Made by a program: the position numbers and the translations under genes. A stretch of 64,000 nt of DNA. Origin: a gamma proteobacterium SCGC AB-629-P17. GTDB taxonomy: Bacteria > Pseudomonadota > Gammaproteobacteria > PS1 > Pseudothioglobaceae. The DNA lies in assembly GCA_000372785.1 (NCBI GenBank), contig KB889758.1, positions 1 to 64,000 on the forward strand. Direction: 5' to 3'. The notes below the pieces were generated by a model that worked only from the letters and a program-made list of their open reading frames with translations, made no database searches and was not told the origin of the DNA. Shown piece by piece: positions 1 through 7,357 of the stretch; the first letter of the stretch is position 1; each line of letters starts with the position of its first letter.

Positions 1-20
1 TTTTCTTCTAGACATCTATA

Positions 21-848
21 TTATGTATCATATCTATTAGAATGTGAAAAAATACGGTGACCAACAGATTTAAGAGAATTTCTTGATGGATAATCAATCA
101 TCGTAAAGCCACCATCAACAACTATTGTTTGGCCTGTAATAAAAGATGCCTCATTAGAAGCGAGAAAAGCGGCTGTGTTTGCAATTTCTTCTGTGGTTCC
201 CATTCTTTCAAACAATGATGGGGGCATTTCCCATTCACCATTATCGCTACCTTGTGCAGCAGCAGTTTGTTCTGGACTTGTTTCAATCCAACCTGGACTA
301 ATGCAATTAACTCTAATTCCATAAGTTGATGCTTCGACAGCAAATGAACGAGTCATCCCTTCAACTCCAGTTTTTGCTGCTCCATATAGTCCCCAATTAC
401 CATGAAAAGTAGCTGTGGAAGAAATATTAACAATTGCACTGTCTTTATTTTTTGCTAGGTATGGTAATGAGTGAGCACTAACAAAAAAATTGGAATCTAA
501 GTTGGCGCTTCTAAGAACTTCCCATCTTAATGAAGGAGGGTCGTTTGGTTTTACTCCACAATGTTGACTTCCACATCCCGCATTGTTCACAACAATATTT
601 AATTTTCCAAAAACATTTAAAACTTCCTTAATCATTTTTTTTACTTCTTCTTCTTTTGAGACATCAGTTTTAAAAAATTTTGCAACAAAACCTTGATTTT
701 CTAAATCCTTAATAACATTTTTTGCTCTTTCCTCATTTCTTGCTACAATAGCTATTTCGGAACCTTCTTCTGCAAATTTCTTAGCTATTCCATACCCTAT
801 TCCAAAATTTCCTCCAGTAACTAAAGTTACCTTGTTCTCAAATTTCAT
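21..848 (-). CDS. SDR-family NAD(P)-dependent oxidoreductase
   Basis: This is a classical short-chain dehydrogenase/reductase of 275 residues. Visible motifs are the N-terminal nucleotide-binding TGGNFGIG (about residues 11-18), the structural NNAG (about 88-91), NISSTA with the catalytic Ser (about 143), and YGAAK with the catalytic Tyr and Lys (about 156-160). The domain ends in the usual VVDGG stretch, followed by a tail of about 25 residues. The start is supported by a strong GGAGGAG ribosome-binding site 8 bases upstream. The substrate cannot be read from sequence. Its promoter region is a near copy of the one in front of the next gene (894-944 and 1500-1550), so the two are probably co-regulated. 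Base composition is AT-rich like most of the window. Confidence 0.9.
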   Translation of the reverse strand: MKFENKVTLVTGGNFGIGYGIAKKFAEEGSEIAIVARNEERAKNVIKDLENQGFVAKFFKTDVSKEEEVKKMIKEVLNVFGKLNIVVNNAGCGSQHCGVKPNDPPSLRWEVLRSANLDSNFFVSAHSLPYLAKNKDSAIVNISSTATFHGNWGLYGAAKTGVEGMTRSFAVEASTYGIRVNCISPGWIETSPEQTAAAQGSDNGEWEMPPSLFERMGTTEEIANTAAFLASNEASFITGQTIVVDGGFTMIDYPSRNSLKSVGHRIFSHSNRYDT

Positions 849-890
849 TTACACACTCCTCCAAAATAATAATTTTCAATATTAATTTAA

Positions 891-914
891 ATCCAGTATA
901 AATCTATACAGGAT
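891..914. promoter_or_regulatory. 24-bp palindromic operator candidate
   Basis: The two 12-base halves match as reverse complements at 10 of 12 positions, with half-site ATCCWGTATA. The palindrome covers the putative -10 and part of the spacer of the SDR promoter, a location typical of a repressor site. GntR-type regulators often use GTATAC-like half-sites, but no regulator gene lies in the window, so the binding protein is unknown. Confidence 0.5.
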
Positions 915-944
915 AAAAGTCCAAATTTAGTTTGATGTGTGAGG
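894..944 (-). repeat. 51-bp repeated promoter module, copy 1
   Basis: This stretch matches 1500-1550 at 46 of 51 positions by direct alignment, in the same orientation. Each copy lies just upstream of a minus-strand gene. Read on the minus strand it offers a -35-like TTGGAC, an 18-base spacer and a -10-like TATACT (complement of 895-900), so the repeat probably is the promoter of the SDR gene. The leader to its ATG would be about 40 bases. Confidence 0.8.
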
Positions 945-987
945 GAGGTTGTATTAATACATATCCACGGAGCAGCCAAAAACAGCT

Positions 988-1488
988 TTAGTCGGCTTGC
1001 TCGGTTATCCTGAGTGAACAGCAACCCTCCTCTCCGGGCTCCCAAGTTCGAATGTCCAACTGGAAGCCAGCCTCATCCATCGTTCCCACATCCATAGCCG
1101 ACGCGCAATGGAGCAATAGGCCCAAATCGCGGTCTGTAACACCCGCACTCTGCCAAGCTTCTTTTAGAGGGCACTTACGCATCTTGAGCTCTAGCCCTTC
1201 CGCGTCGCACCGAACCTCCTGGGGTTCGAACATCTTGCCACCGTCAGGCACGTAGGCGAACGCATCACACAACCCACGAAAGTCGCGAGGGGCATACTTC
1301 TTCAGGGTCTTTCCGAACGCTCTCCCTCGTGTCTCAAGTGCGGCTCGAATGATGTCAATCGCTTCTTTCTCGCCATGGCGTTCTCGGATTTCGCGGAATA
1401 TGTCCAAATAGATGAGGGCACGCTCGTTATTAGCGTCATGAAGTGCGCTTTGGAGATTGTTCTCTGCCACTGTGAACTCTTCTTTCAT
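988..1488 (-). CDS. ATC hydrolase-like protein (L-2-amino-thiazoline-4-carboxylate hydrolase family)
   Basis: The 166-residue product resembles the ATC hydrolase family, whose founding member opens a thiazoline ring on the way to L-cysteine. The C-terminal half carries the family pattern: CPLKEAWQSAG, then an LLHCASAMDVG region (about 125-135) and a GFQLD stretch. The assignment is by family pattern and the real substrate may differ. The gene is much richer in G+C than its neighbours (34 of 60 bases in 1081-1140, against 23 of 60 in 481-540), which suggests acquisition from a higher-GC genome. No ribosome-binding site precedes the ATG, and the putative -10 (complement of 1501-1506) sits only 12 bases upstream, so the mRNA may be leaderless. 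Confidence 0.7.
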   Translation of the reverse strand: MKEEFTVAENNLQSALHDANNERALIYLDIFREIRERHGEKEAIDIIRAALETRGRAFGKTLKKYAPRDFRGLCDAFAYVPDGGKMFEPQEVRCDAEGLELKMRKCPLKEAWQSAGVTDRDLGLLLHCASAMDVGTMDEAGFQLDIRTWEPGEEGCCSLRITEQAD

Positions 1489-1499
1489 TATTTTTATAT

Positions 1500-1550
1500 C
1501 AGTATATAACTATCAAGGATAAAAGTCTAAATTTAGTTTGATGTGTGAGG
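1500..1550 (-). repeat. 51-bp repeated promoter module, copy 2
   Basis: Second copy of the module at 894-944. Positions 1516-1550 match the first copy with one difference apart from two adjacent changes near 1514-1515; the palindromic part (1500-1515) has diverged so that the inverted symmetry seen in copy 1 is largely lost. The putative elements on the minus strand are TTAGAC and TATACT with an 18-base spacer. Confidence 0.8.
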
Positions 1551-1594
1551 AAGATTTATTTTCTACTTCTAGTATCAAAAGCTCCATTAAATTG

Positions 1595-1612
1595 TATACT
1601 GGCCAGTGTATA
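1595..1612. promoter_or_regulatory. Inverted-repeat operator candidate before CocE gene
   Basis: TATAC and GTATA arms surround TGGCCAGT, 13 bases upstream of the CocE-family start codon. The TATACTGG half resembles the half-site in the palindrome at 891-914 but is arranged in the opposite (everted) order. It may be a site for the same regulator; this is an inference from similarity only. Confidence 0.4.
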
Positions 1613-1624
1613 GAGTATTAAGCT

Positions 1625-3631
1625 ATGTCGACTGAACCTAATTTCACCAACACCATTGAAGAGTGGTCGAATTTTTTTATTCCCCTTGCTGACGGCGTTC
1701 AGCTTGCAGCACGTGCTTGGCTACCCACCAATGCCATTGAACAGCCAGTACCAGCAATTTTAGAATATATTCCTTATCGAAAACGTGACGGCACTGCTAT
1801 TCGTGACGAGCAAATGCATCCCTATTGGGCTGCCTTTGGTTATGCGTGCGTGAGAGTAGATATGCGTGGTTGTGGTGAATCTGATGGCTTGTTAATTGAT
1901 GAATATTTGCAGCAAGAGTTGGAAGATGCTGTTGAAGTAATTGGTTGGCTTGCACAGCAAGATTGGTGTAGCGGCAAGGTAGGTATGATGGGTAAATCTT
2001 GGGGAGGTTTCAACTCCTTGCAGGTGGCAGCTTTGAGACCAACTGCACTAAAAGCTATAATCACCGTCTGTTCTACTGATGATCGATACGCTGACGATAT
2101 CCATTATCGTGGCGGTGCTTTATTGACAGAAAATTTTAGCTGGGCCTCCACAATGTCTTGCTATATGGCCAAGGCACCCGATCCATTATTACTTCCGGAG
2201 ACGTGGCGAGAGCACTGGCTTGAACGATTACAGAGCATGCCGTTACTAGCAAAAAACTGGCTAGAACACACCTATAAAGACGCTTATTGGAAACACGGTT
2301 CGATCAATGAAGATTACTCTGCAATTAAGGCTGCAGTTTATTGTGTTGGTGGCTGGGGTGATGCCTATTCGGTAGCAATTCCGCGCATGATACAAGGCTT
2401 GCCTGGGCCCAAAAAAGCACTGATTGGTCCTTGGGCTCACAAATATCCAAATTTTGCATCACCCAAACCAGAGGTGGACTTTTTAGCCGAAGCTAAGCGA
2501 TGGTGGGATTATTGGCTCAAGGATATCAATAATGGCATTATGGATGAAGCTGTTATTGCCGCTTATATTCAAGATGCTGTACCACCTCAGGCCAGTTATG
2601 AGCAACGACGTGGACTATGGGTAGAAGGAAATCAGTGGCCACTACAAAATCAGACAGTAGACTTTAATTTAAGTTCTAGTGGGCAGTTAACTGATGTCAA
2701 AACCATGGGCGAAGTTTCTCTGCAGAGTCCTCTAACAACTGGTTCAGCGAGTGGTGAATACTGCGTGATTTGGTGCGGACCTGATTTTCCAACAGATCAA
2801 CGTCAAGATGATGTTAATAGCCTGTGCTTTGATACAGAGCCACTTGAAAGCTCTATATCTATACTGGGTGCTAGTGAATTTAAGGTAGCTATTACAAGTG
2901 ATCAAAACTGTGGTCAAATAATTGTTCGTCTGTGTGACGTGTCTCCGAGCGGTAGCAGCAAAAGGATTAGTTATGGTGTTCTCAATCTCGCTATGCGAGA
3001 TGGCTTGGATTGTCCGAAGTTGGTGGTGGCCGGTGAGGCAACAAATGTCTCAATCAAATTGGATGACACAGGGTATCAAGTACCTGCTGGACATAGACTT
3101 AGATTAGCGGTTTCAAGCGCGTATTTTCCCTTGCTTTGGCCCGCACCAAAAAAGGCAAAATTAACTTTAGATTTGGCATCTTCTTGTTTAACGATACCTT
3201 GTCATGATCGAAGTGAAACTTTAGTTAGAGATTTAGGTCAGGGATACGTTTGTCCAGTCAATAAGACCAAAAAAATTAGACCAGAAAAGCATGATCGTTT
3301 GATACAGACCGATGCAACAGATGGTCGCGTCACTACATTAATCAATGACGATTTTGGTGAATTTACCTTTCTAGAACATAATCTTACTGTGGGTGAATCC
3401 TGTACTGAGAGACACAGTATATTGCCCGATGATCCTTACTCTGCCAGTAGTGAATGCCGCTGGCATTCCCATCAATCTCGTCCTGGCTGGGATATTAATA
3501 TTTATACCCACCTAAAAGTAACTTGCGATGCAGAGTATTTCTACTTAAATAGCAGTATAGAGGCTCTAGAAAATGACGTTCAAATTCATCAACATAAATG
3601 GCAAGAAAAGATATCTAGAGGTTTTTCCTGA
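1625..3631 (+). CDS. CocE/NonD family hydrolase (X-Pro dipeptidyl-peptidase S15 type)
   Basis: The 668-residue protein is a serine alpha/beta hydrolase of the CocE/NonD family, members of which cleave esters or amides such as cocaine esters, glutaryl-7-ACA or X-Pro peptides. The N-terminal half has the nucleophile motif GKSWGG (about residues 123-128), preceded by a family-typical RVDMRGCGESDG. The C-terminal part, from about residue 380, matches the jelly-roll X-Pro dipeptidyl-peptidase C-terminal domain, with an extra tail of about 120 residues. No signal peptide is seen, so it is probably cytoplasmic. It faces a peptide-type ABC importer and could process the imported substrate, which is a context guess. 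There is no clear ribosome-binding site. Confidence 0.85.
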   Translation: MSTEPNFTNTIEEWSNFFIPLADGVQLAARAWLPTNAIEQPVPAILEYIPYRKRDGTAIRDEQMHPYWAAFGYACVRVDMRGCGESDGLLIDEYLQQELEDAVEVIGWLAQQDWCSGKVGMMGKSWGGFNSLQVAALRPTALKAIITVCSTDDRYADDIHYRGGALLTENFSWASTMSCYMAKAPDPLLLPETWREHWLERLQSMPLLAKNWLEHTYKDAYWKHGSINEDYSAIKAAVYCVGGWGDAYSVAIPRMIQGLPGPKKALIGPWAHKYPNFASPKPEVDFLAEAKRWWDYWLKDINNGIMDEAVIAAYIQDAVPPQASYEQRRGLWVEGNQWPLQNQTVDFNLSSSGQLTDVKTMGEVSLQSPLTTGSASGEYCVIWCGPDFPTDQRQDDVNSLCFDTEPLESSISILGASEFKVAITSDQNCGQIIVRLCDVSPSGSSKRISYGVLNLAMRDGLDCPKLVVAGEATNVSIKLDDTGYQVPAGHRLRLAVSSAYFPLLWPAPKKAKLTLDLASSCLTIPCHDRSETLVRDLGQGYVCPVNKTKKIRPEKHDRLIQTDATDGRVTTLINDDFGEFTFLEHNLTVGESCTERHSILPDDPYSASSECRWHSHQSRPGWDINIYTHLKVTCDAEYFYLNSSIEALENDVQIHQHKWQEKISRGFS

Positions 3632-3710
3632 GCCAATTAAATTTTCAAATACTGACAACGTATAAACAATTTTATTAAATGTAATCCCGACCTGTTGAAT
3701 TTTAAAGAGT

Positions 3711-5534
3711 TTAGTGTTCGCTTTCTCTAAGTAATACTTCTTTCGAGTGTTGGCAAGCATAGATGTGTCCTGAAGTCGTCGTTTGTAGCGGAGGTCTTGA
3801 GCCTACACAAACGTCCTCAATAGATATAGGGCATCGCTCGGCAAAGGGGCAGCCTTGTTCAGTAATTTTTACCTCACGAGCAATACCTGCTTTAGCCTCT
3901 TGAGTGGAAAGAGTTTCTTCCAGCCAGCCTTGACGCATTTCTGGAACAGATGAAAGTAAAAGTCGAGTATAAGGATGAAATGGTGGTTGAAAAACGGCTG
4001 ACTTAGAGCCTTGCTCTGCCACTCGTCCGGCATAAAGAACAACAACTTGGTCGGCAATATTGGCTACGGTATCAAGGTCATGGCTGATGAATAGATAGGT
4101 CACTCCTAGCTCATTTTGAAGTCGTTGTAGCAAGTTGAGGATAGCCTTGGCAACAATGGAATCAAGGGCAGAAGTTACTTCATCACAAATAATAAGTTCA
4201 GGTTCTGCAGCCAGTGCACGGGCAATACAGATACGTTGTTTTTCGCCACCTGATAGTTCACTTGGTAGTCGGTCTATGTAATCTTGGGGGAGTTCAATTT
4301 GTCGAAGCAAGTCATTAATACGTTGTTCTTTCTCCTTACCCTTTAAACCGAGATAAAAACTCAAAGGGCGACCAATAATATCCCGTACCCGTTGACGTGG
4401 ATTAAGTGCAGTATCTGGCAGTTGGGAGATCATTTGAATTTTTTGAAGTTGTTGCTTTGTTCTAAGTTTTAATTTATCGGGAAGCGATTCTCCGTCAAAG
4501 TGGATGTTACCGAAACGTGGCGGAAGCAGTCCTGTCAAAACCCTTGCCAATGTACTTTTTCCGCTACCAGATTCTCCGACCACAGCTACAGTGCGTCCTT
4601 TTTCGACCACAATCGATACATCTTGCAAAATATCAGGTCCTTTGCCGTATCCTGCTGTAACAGATTCAACATTTAGAAGAGTTTTCGGATTCGGAATTTG
4701 TGCAGTAGTTTTTTCATTTCGAATGCGAGCATCTAATAAATTTTGAGTATATTCTTGTTTGGGACTTTTAAGAATCTGACCGGTGCTATTCACTTCAATC
4801 AGATTTCCGTAACGTAGCACCATTAAGTGGTCTGCAAGTTGGGCGACTACTGCAAGGTCGTGCGTGATGTAAATAGCTGCGACATTTCTGTCTATTACAA
4901 TTTCTTTAATTGTTTTTAAGACTTCAATCTGAGTGGTTACATCCAATGCAGTAGTTGGCTCATCAAATATAATCAAGTCTGGTTCACAGGACATTGACAT
5001 CGCAACCATCATCCGCTGTATTTGTCCGCCAGAAACTTGGTGTGGCCAACGTTCACCGATATGGTCAGGGTCGGGAAGGTCAAGGCTTCGGTAAAGAGCG
5101 CGACCTTTTTCTTTTGCTTTAGCTTCGGAAAGTAAATCGTGTTCTATTGGCCCCTCAGTAAATTGATTTATTAGGCGATGTGCCGGATTAAAGGCAGCAG
5201 CAGCGCTTTGAGCAACATAAGAGATTCGGGTGCCTCGGAGTTTACGTTTTTGCCATTCGGGTGCTTTTCTCAACTCTATTCCATCAAAATCAATTTCCCC
5301 GTCAACAATTCGACAACCGTCTTTAGCGAAACCCATTGCAGCCAAACCAATAGTTGATTTTCCTGCTCCAGACTCACCAATTAAACCAAGTATTTCTCCG
5401 CGGTTAAGTTTCAAATCGATTCCACAAACAATTTCCTGCCAACCTTTATCCGATAGTCCCTCAATACGCAGACCTTTCATTTGCAGTAAAGGAGAAGGAT
5501 CACTACTTGAATTATTTATATCGTCAATTAACAT
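3711..5534 (-). CDS. Peptide/nickel-type ABC importer, two-domain ATPase (DppD-DppF fusion)
   Basis: One polypeptide carries two complete ABC ATPase domains, as in GsiA/YejF-type importers. Domain 1 has Walker A GESGAGKST, signature VSGGQ and Walker B LIIFDEPTTALD. Domain 2 has GESGSGKST, LSGGEKQR and LIICDEVTSALD. An oligopeptide-transporter C-terminal region with clustered Cys (CPFAERCPI) follows. I start it at the internal ATG (MLIDDINN) because this overlaps the upstream permease by only 11 bases; a longer frame reaches 5570. It powers the two permeases encoded immediately upstream. The substrate could be a peptide, an opine or another amide; it cannot be told from the ATPase. Confidence 0.9.
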   Translation of the reverse strand: MLIDDINNSSSDPSPLLQMKGLRIEGLSDKGWQEIVCGIDLKLNRGEILGLIGESGAGKSTIGLAAMGFAKDGCRIVDGEIDFDGIELRKAPEWQKRKLRGTRISYVAQSAAAAFNPAHRLINQFTEGPIEHDLLSEAKAKEKGRALYRSLDLPDPDHIGERWPHQVSGGQIQRMMVAMSMSCEPDLIIFDEPTTALDVTTQIEVLKTIKEIVIDRNVAAIYITHDLAVVAQLADHLMVLRYGNLIEVNSTGQILKSPKQEYTQNLLDARIRNEKTTAQIPNPKTLLNVESVTAGYGKGPDILQDVSIVVEKGRTVAVVGESGSGKSTLARVLTGLLPPRFGNIHFDGESLPDKLKLRTKQQLQKIQMISQLPDTALNPRQRVRDIIGRPLSFYLGLKGKEKEQRINDLLRQIELPQDYIDRLPSELSGGEKQRICIARALAAEPELIICDEVTSALDSIVAKAILNLLQRLQNELGVTYLFISHDLDTVANIADQVVVLYAGRVAEQGSKSAVFQPPFHPYTRLLLSSVPEMRQGWLEETLSTQEAKAGIAREVKITEQGCPFAERCPISIEDVCVGSRPPLQTTTSGHIYACQHSKEVLLRESEH

Positions 5535-6357
5535 CTTTAAGTCCGCTAGATTTATGCAACATCCAATCAACTACGAAATTAACTGCCACTGTCAGTAGAG
5601 CTATGGCAGCTGCAGGAATGAGAGGTGTTATGTCGTTATAAGAGATCAGTGTCGCATTGTCGCGTACCATCGATCCCCAATCTGCCGTGGGAGGTTGGAT
5701 ACCAAGGCCAAGAAAACTAAGCGCTGAGATAAAAAGAAATACGAAACAAAAACGTAGTCCAAATTCAGCTAGCAAGGGAGCGGTTATATTAGGCAAAATT
5801 TCCTTTCTCAGAATCCAAGTCAGTTTCTCTCCTCTTACCCTTGCAACCTCTACGTAGTCCATTGCAGCAACATTCATTGCAGTGGCGCGGGCTACACGGA
5901 AAACACGAGTGGAATCGATAATAACAATAGTACCAATCAGATAGGGCATCGCAGTTCCTACGATAGAAAGAACCAATAGGGCAAAAACCAGTGAAGGTAT
6001 AGACATAAAGATATCCACAATGCGACTTAGTAATTGATCTATCCAGCCACCAAGTGCAGCTGCAATCATACCGGCCAGGCTACCAATAAAAAAAGCTAAG
6101 GCAGTGGTGATTAGAGCTATTCCAATGGTATTACGTGCCCCATAAATGAGTCGCGAAAGCATATCCCTTCCTAAGTTATCAGTACCCAGAAGGTGTTCGC
6201 TAGACATCAATTCATAGGCTCTTCCAAGAATCTCTCTTTCCCCGTAGGGAGCTATGAGAGGTGCAAAAATAGCAATCACAAGATAAATGAAAATGATGAC
6301 CATACCGAATTTAGCAGACAATGGCGCAGAGGATAGATTTGTTAAAGTTTTCTGCAT
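5524..6357 (-). CDS. Peptide-type ABC importer permease (DppC-like)
   Basis: The 277-residue inner-membrane permease belongs to the binding-protein-dependent transport family. It has an N-terminal membrane segment, a DppC-type N-terminal domain and several hydrophobic helices. The cytoplasmic coupling loop (EAA-like, around VARVRGEKLTWILRKEILPN) contacts the ATPase. Its ATG overlaps the stop of the preceding permease in a TGATG arrangement, indicating translational coupling. It pairs with the 6357-7313 product to form the transmembrane channel. Confidence 0.9.
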   Translation of the reverse strand: MQKTLTNLSSAPLSAKFGMVIIFIYLVIAIFAPLIAPYGEREILGRAYELMSSEHLLGTDNLGRDMLSRLIYGARNTIGIALITTALAFFIGSLAGMIAAALGGWIDQLLSRIVDIFMSIPSLVFALLVLSIVGTAMPYLIGTIVIIDSTRVFRVARATAMNVAAMDYVEVARVRGEKLTWILRKEILPNITAPLLAEFGLRFCFVFLFISALSFLGLGIQPPTADWGSMVRDNATLISYNDITPLIPAAAIALLTVAVNFVVDWMLHKSSGLKDVN

Positions 6358-7313
6358 CAGCGTGGGTAAAGTAAACGAGGGTTTGTAACTATTGAAATGA
6401 TATCTGCAGTCAAGTTTAGTAAGATGTAAACCGATGCAAAGATCATTGAACAGGCTTGTACAACAGGTACATCCCTTTTGGAAACACTATCCACTAGCAA
6501 TTGACCTAGCCCCGGATAAACGAACACTACTTCCACAATCACAACTCCAACTACGAGATAAGCCAGATTTATTGCAATCACGTTGACGATAGGGGCTAAG
6601 GCATTCGGGAGAGCGTGGCGGGTAATAATTCTTAGCGGTTTAATTCCTTTAAGTCGTGCCATTTCGATGTAGGGACTGGATAATAAATTAATAATCGAAG
6701 TTCTTGTCATCCTCATCATATGGGCAACAACTACCAGGGTTAGTGAAGCTGCTGGCAGCAATGTTCGGTATAGCTTTTCTATCAATGTCAATTCTGAACT
6801 AATGTTTGAAATTCCAGGAAACCAGCCCAGTTTGATGGCAAAAAATAGAATCAGAATATAGGCAATAAAGAATTCTGGAAATGAAATGGAAGTAAGGGTG
6901 AAGATATTAACGCTTCGGTCGTAAAGTGAGTTGCGATATAGAGCAGCCAAGATACCCAGGATTAATGCCACTGGAATCGCAATTAACGCAGCAAACCCTC
7001 CAAGAAAAAGCGTGTTAGACAGACGTGGTCCAATAAGCTCAGATATTGGTCGCTTGTTAGCTAGCGACAGTCCCATATCTCCTGTAACCATACCCCCAAG
7101 CCAATCAAAGTAACGAATATGTGGCGGAACGTCGAGTCCAAGTTGTAATCGAAGCACTCTTAGGCCTTCTGGCGTTGCGCCCTGTCCAAGTATCTCCTGC
7201 GCCAAATCACCAGGCAATAGCTCTACGCCAAAGGCAATCATCAGTGAAATAACAAAAAGAGTGAGAAGACCCAGCGCGATGCGCTGGGCCACAATTTTAA
7301 AAATATGCTTCAA
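6357..7313 (-). CDS. Peptide-type ABC importer permease (DppB-like)
   Basis: The 318-residue DppB-type permease has an N-terminal membrane helix, a periplasmic loop, and five further helices with the coupling motif ARLKGIKPLRIITRHALPN. The start is a TTG with no clear ribosome-binding site, 44 bases after the binding-protein gene. A later start would cut the first helix. A perfect GC-rich hairpin (7270-7288) lies about 8 codons into the gene, which may limit its translation relative to the binding protein. Length and domain order are normal for the family. Confidence 0.87.
   Translation of the reverse strand: MKHIFKIVAQRIALGLLTLFVISLMIAFGVELLPGDLAQEILGQGATPEGLRVLRLQLGLDVPPHIRYFDWLGGMVTGDMGLSLANKRPISELIGPRLSNTLFLGGFAALIAIPVALILGILAALYRNSLYDRSVNIFTLTSISFPEFFIAYILILFFAIKLGWFPGISNISSELTLIEKLYRTLLPAASLTLVVVAHMMRMTRTSIINLLSSPYIEMARLKGIKPLRIITRHALPNALAPIVNVIAINLAYLVVGVVIVEVVFVYPGLGQLLVDSVSKRDVPVVQACSMIFASVYILLNLTADIISIVTNPRLLYPR
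7270..7288 (-). promoter_or_regulatory. GC-rich hairpin inside start of dppB-like gene
   Basis: CCCAGCGC pairs perfectly with GCGCTGGG around a 3-base loop. On the mRNA strand it is followed by a pyrimidine-rich stretch (TCTTCTCACTCTTTTTG). It lies between the binding-protein and permease coding regions in effect, where many ABC operons reduce downstream expression. The role is inferred; the structure is seen directly. Confidence 0.55.
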
Positions 7314-7357
7314 AGTTGTTTATCTAAGGCAAACTTGCCTTACTCCTTCTTACTTAA

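Noticed and set aside
1052..1255. 67-residue frame on the plus strand inside the ATC-hydrolase-like gene
   Set aside because: Shadow of a high-GC gene; no ribosome-binding site or motif.
894..1550. 51-bp direct repeats as ends of an insertion element around 988-1488
   Set aside because: No transposase or inverted termini are present; both copies lie in promoter positions of same-strand genes, so a duplicated promoter explains them better.
5230..5598. 122-residue frame antisense to the ABC ATPase
   Set aside because: Lies opposite Walker A region of a certain gene and shows a Ser/Pro-rich shadow composition.
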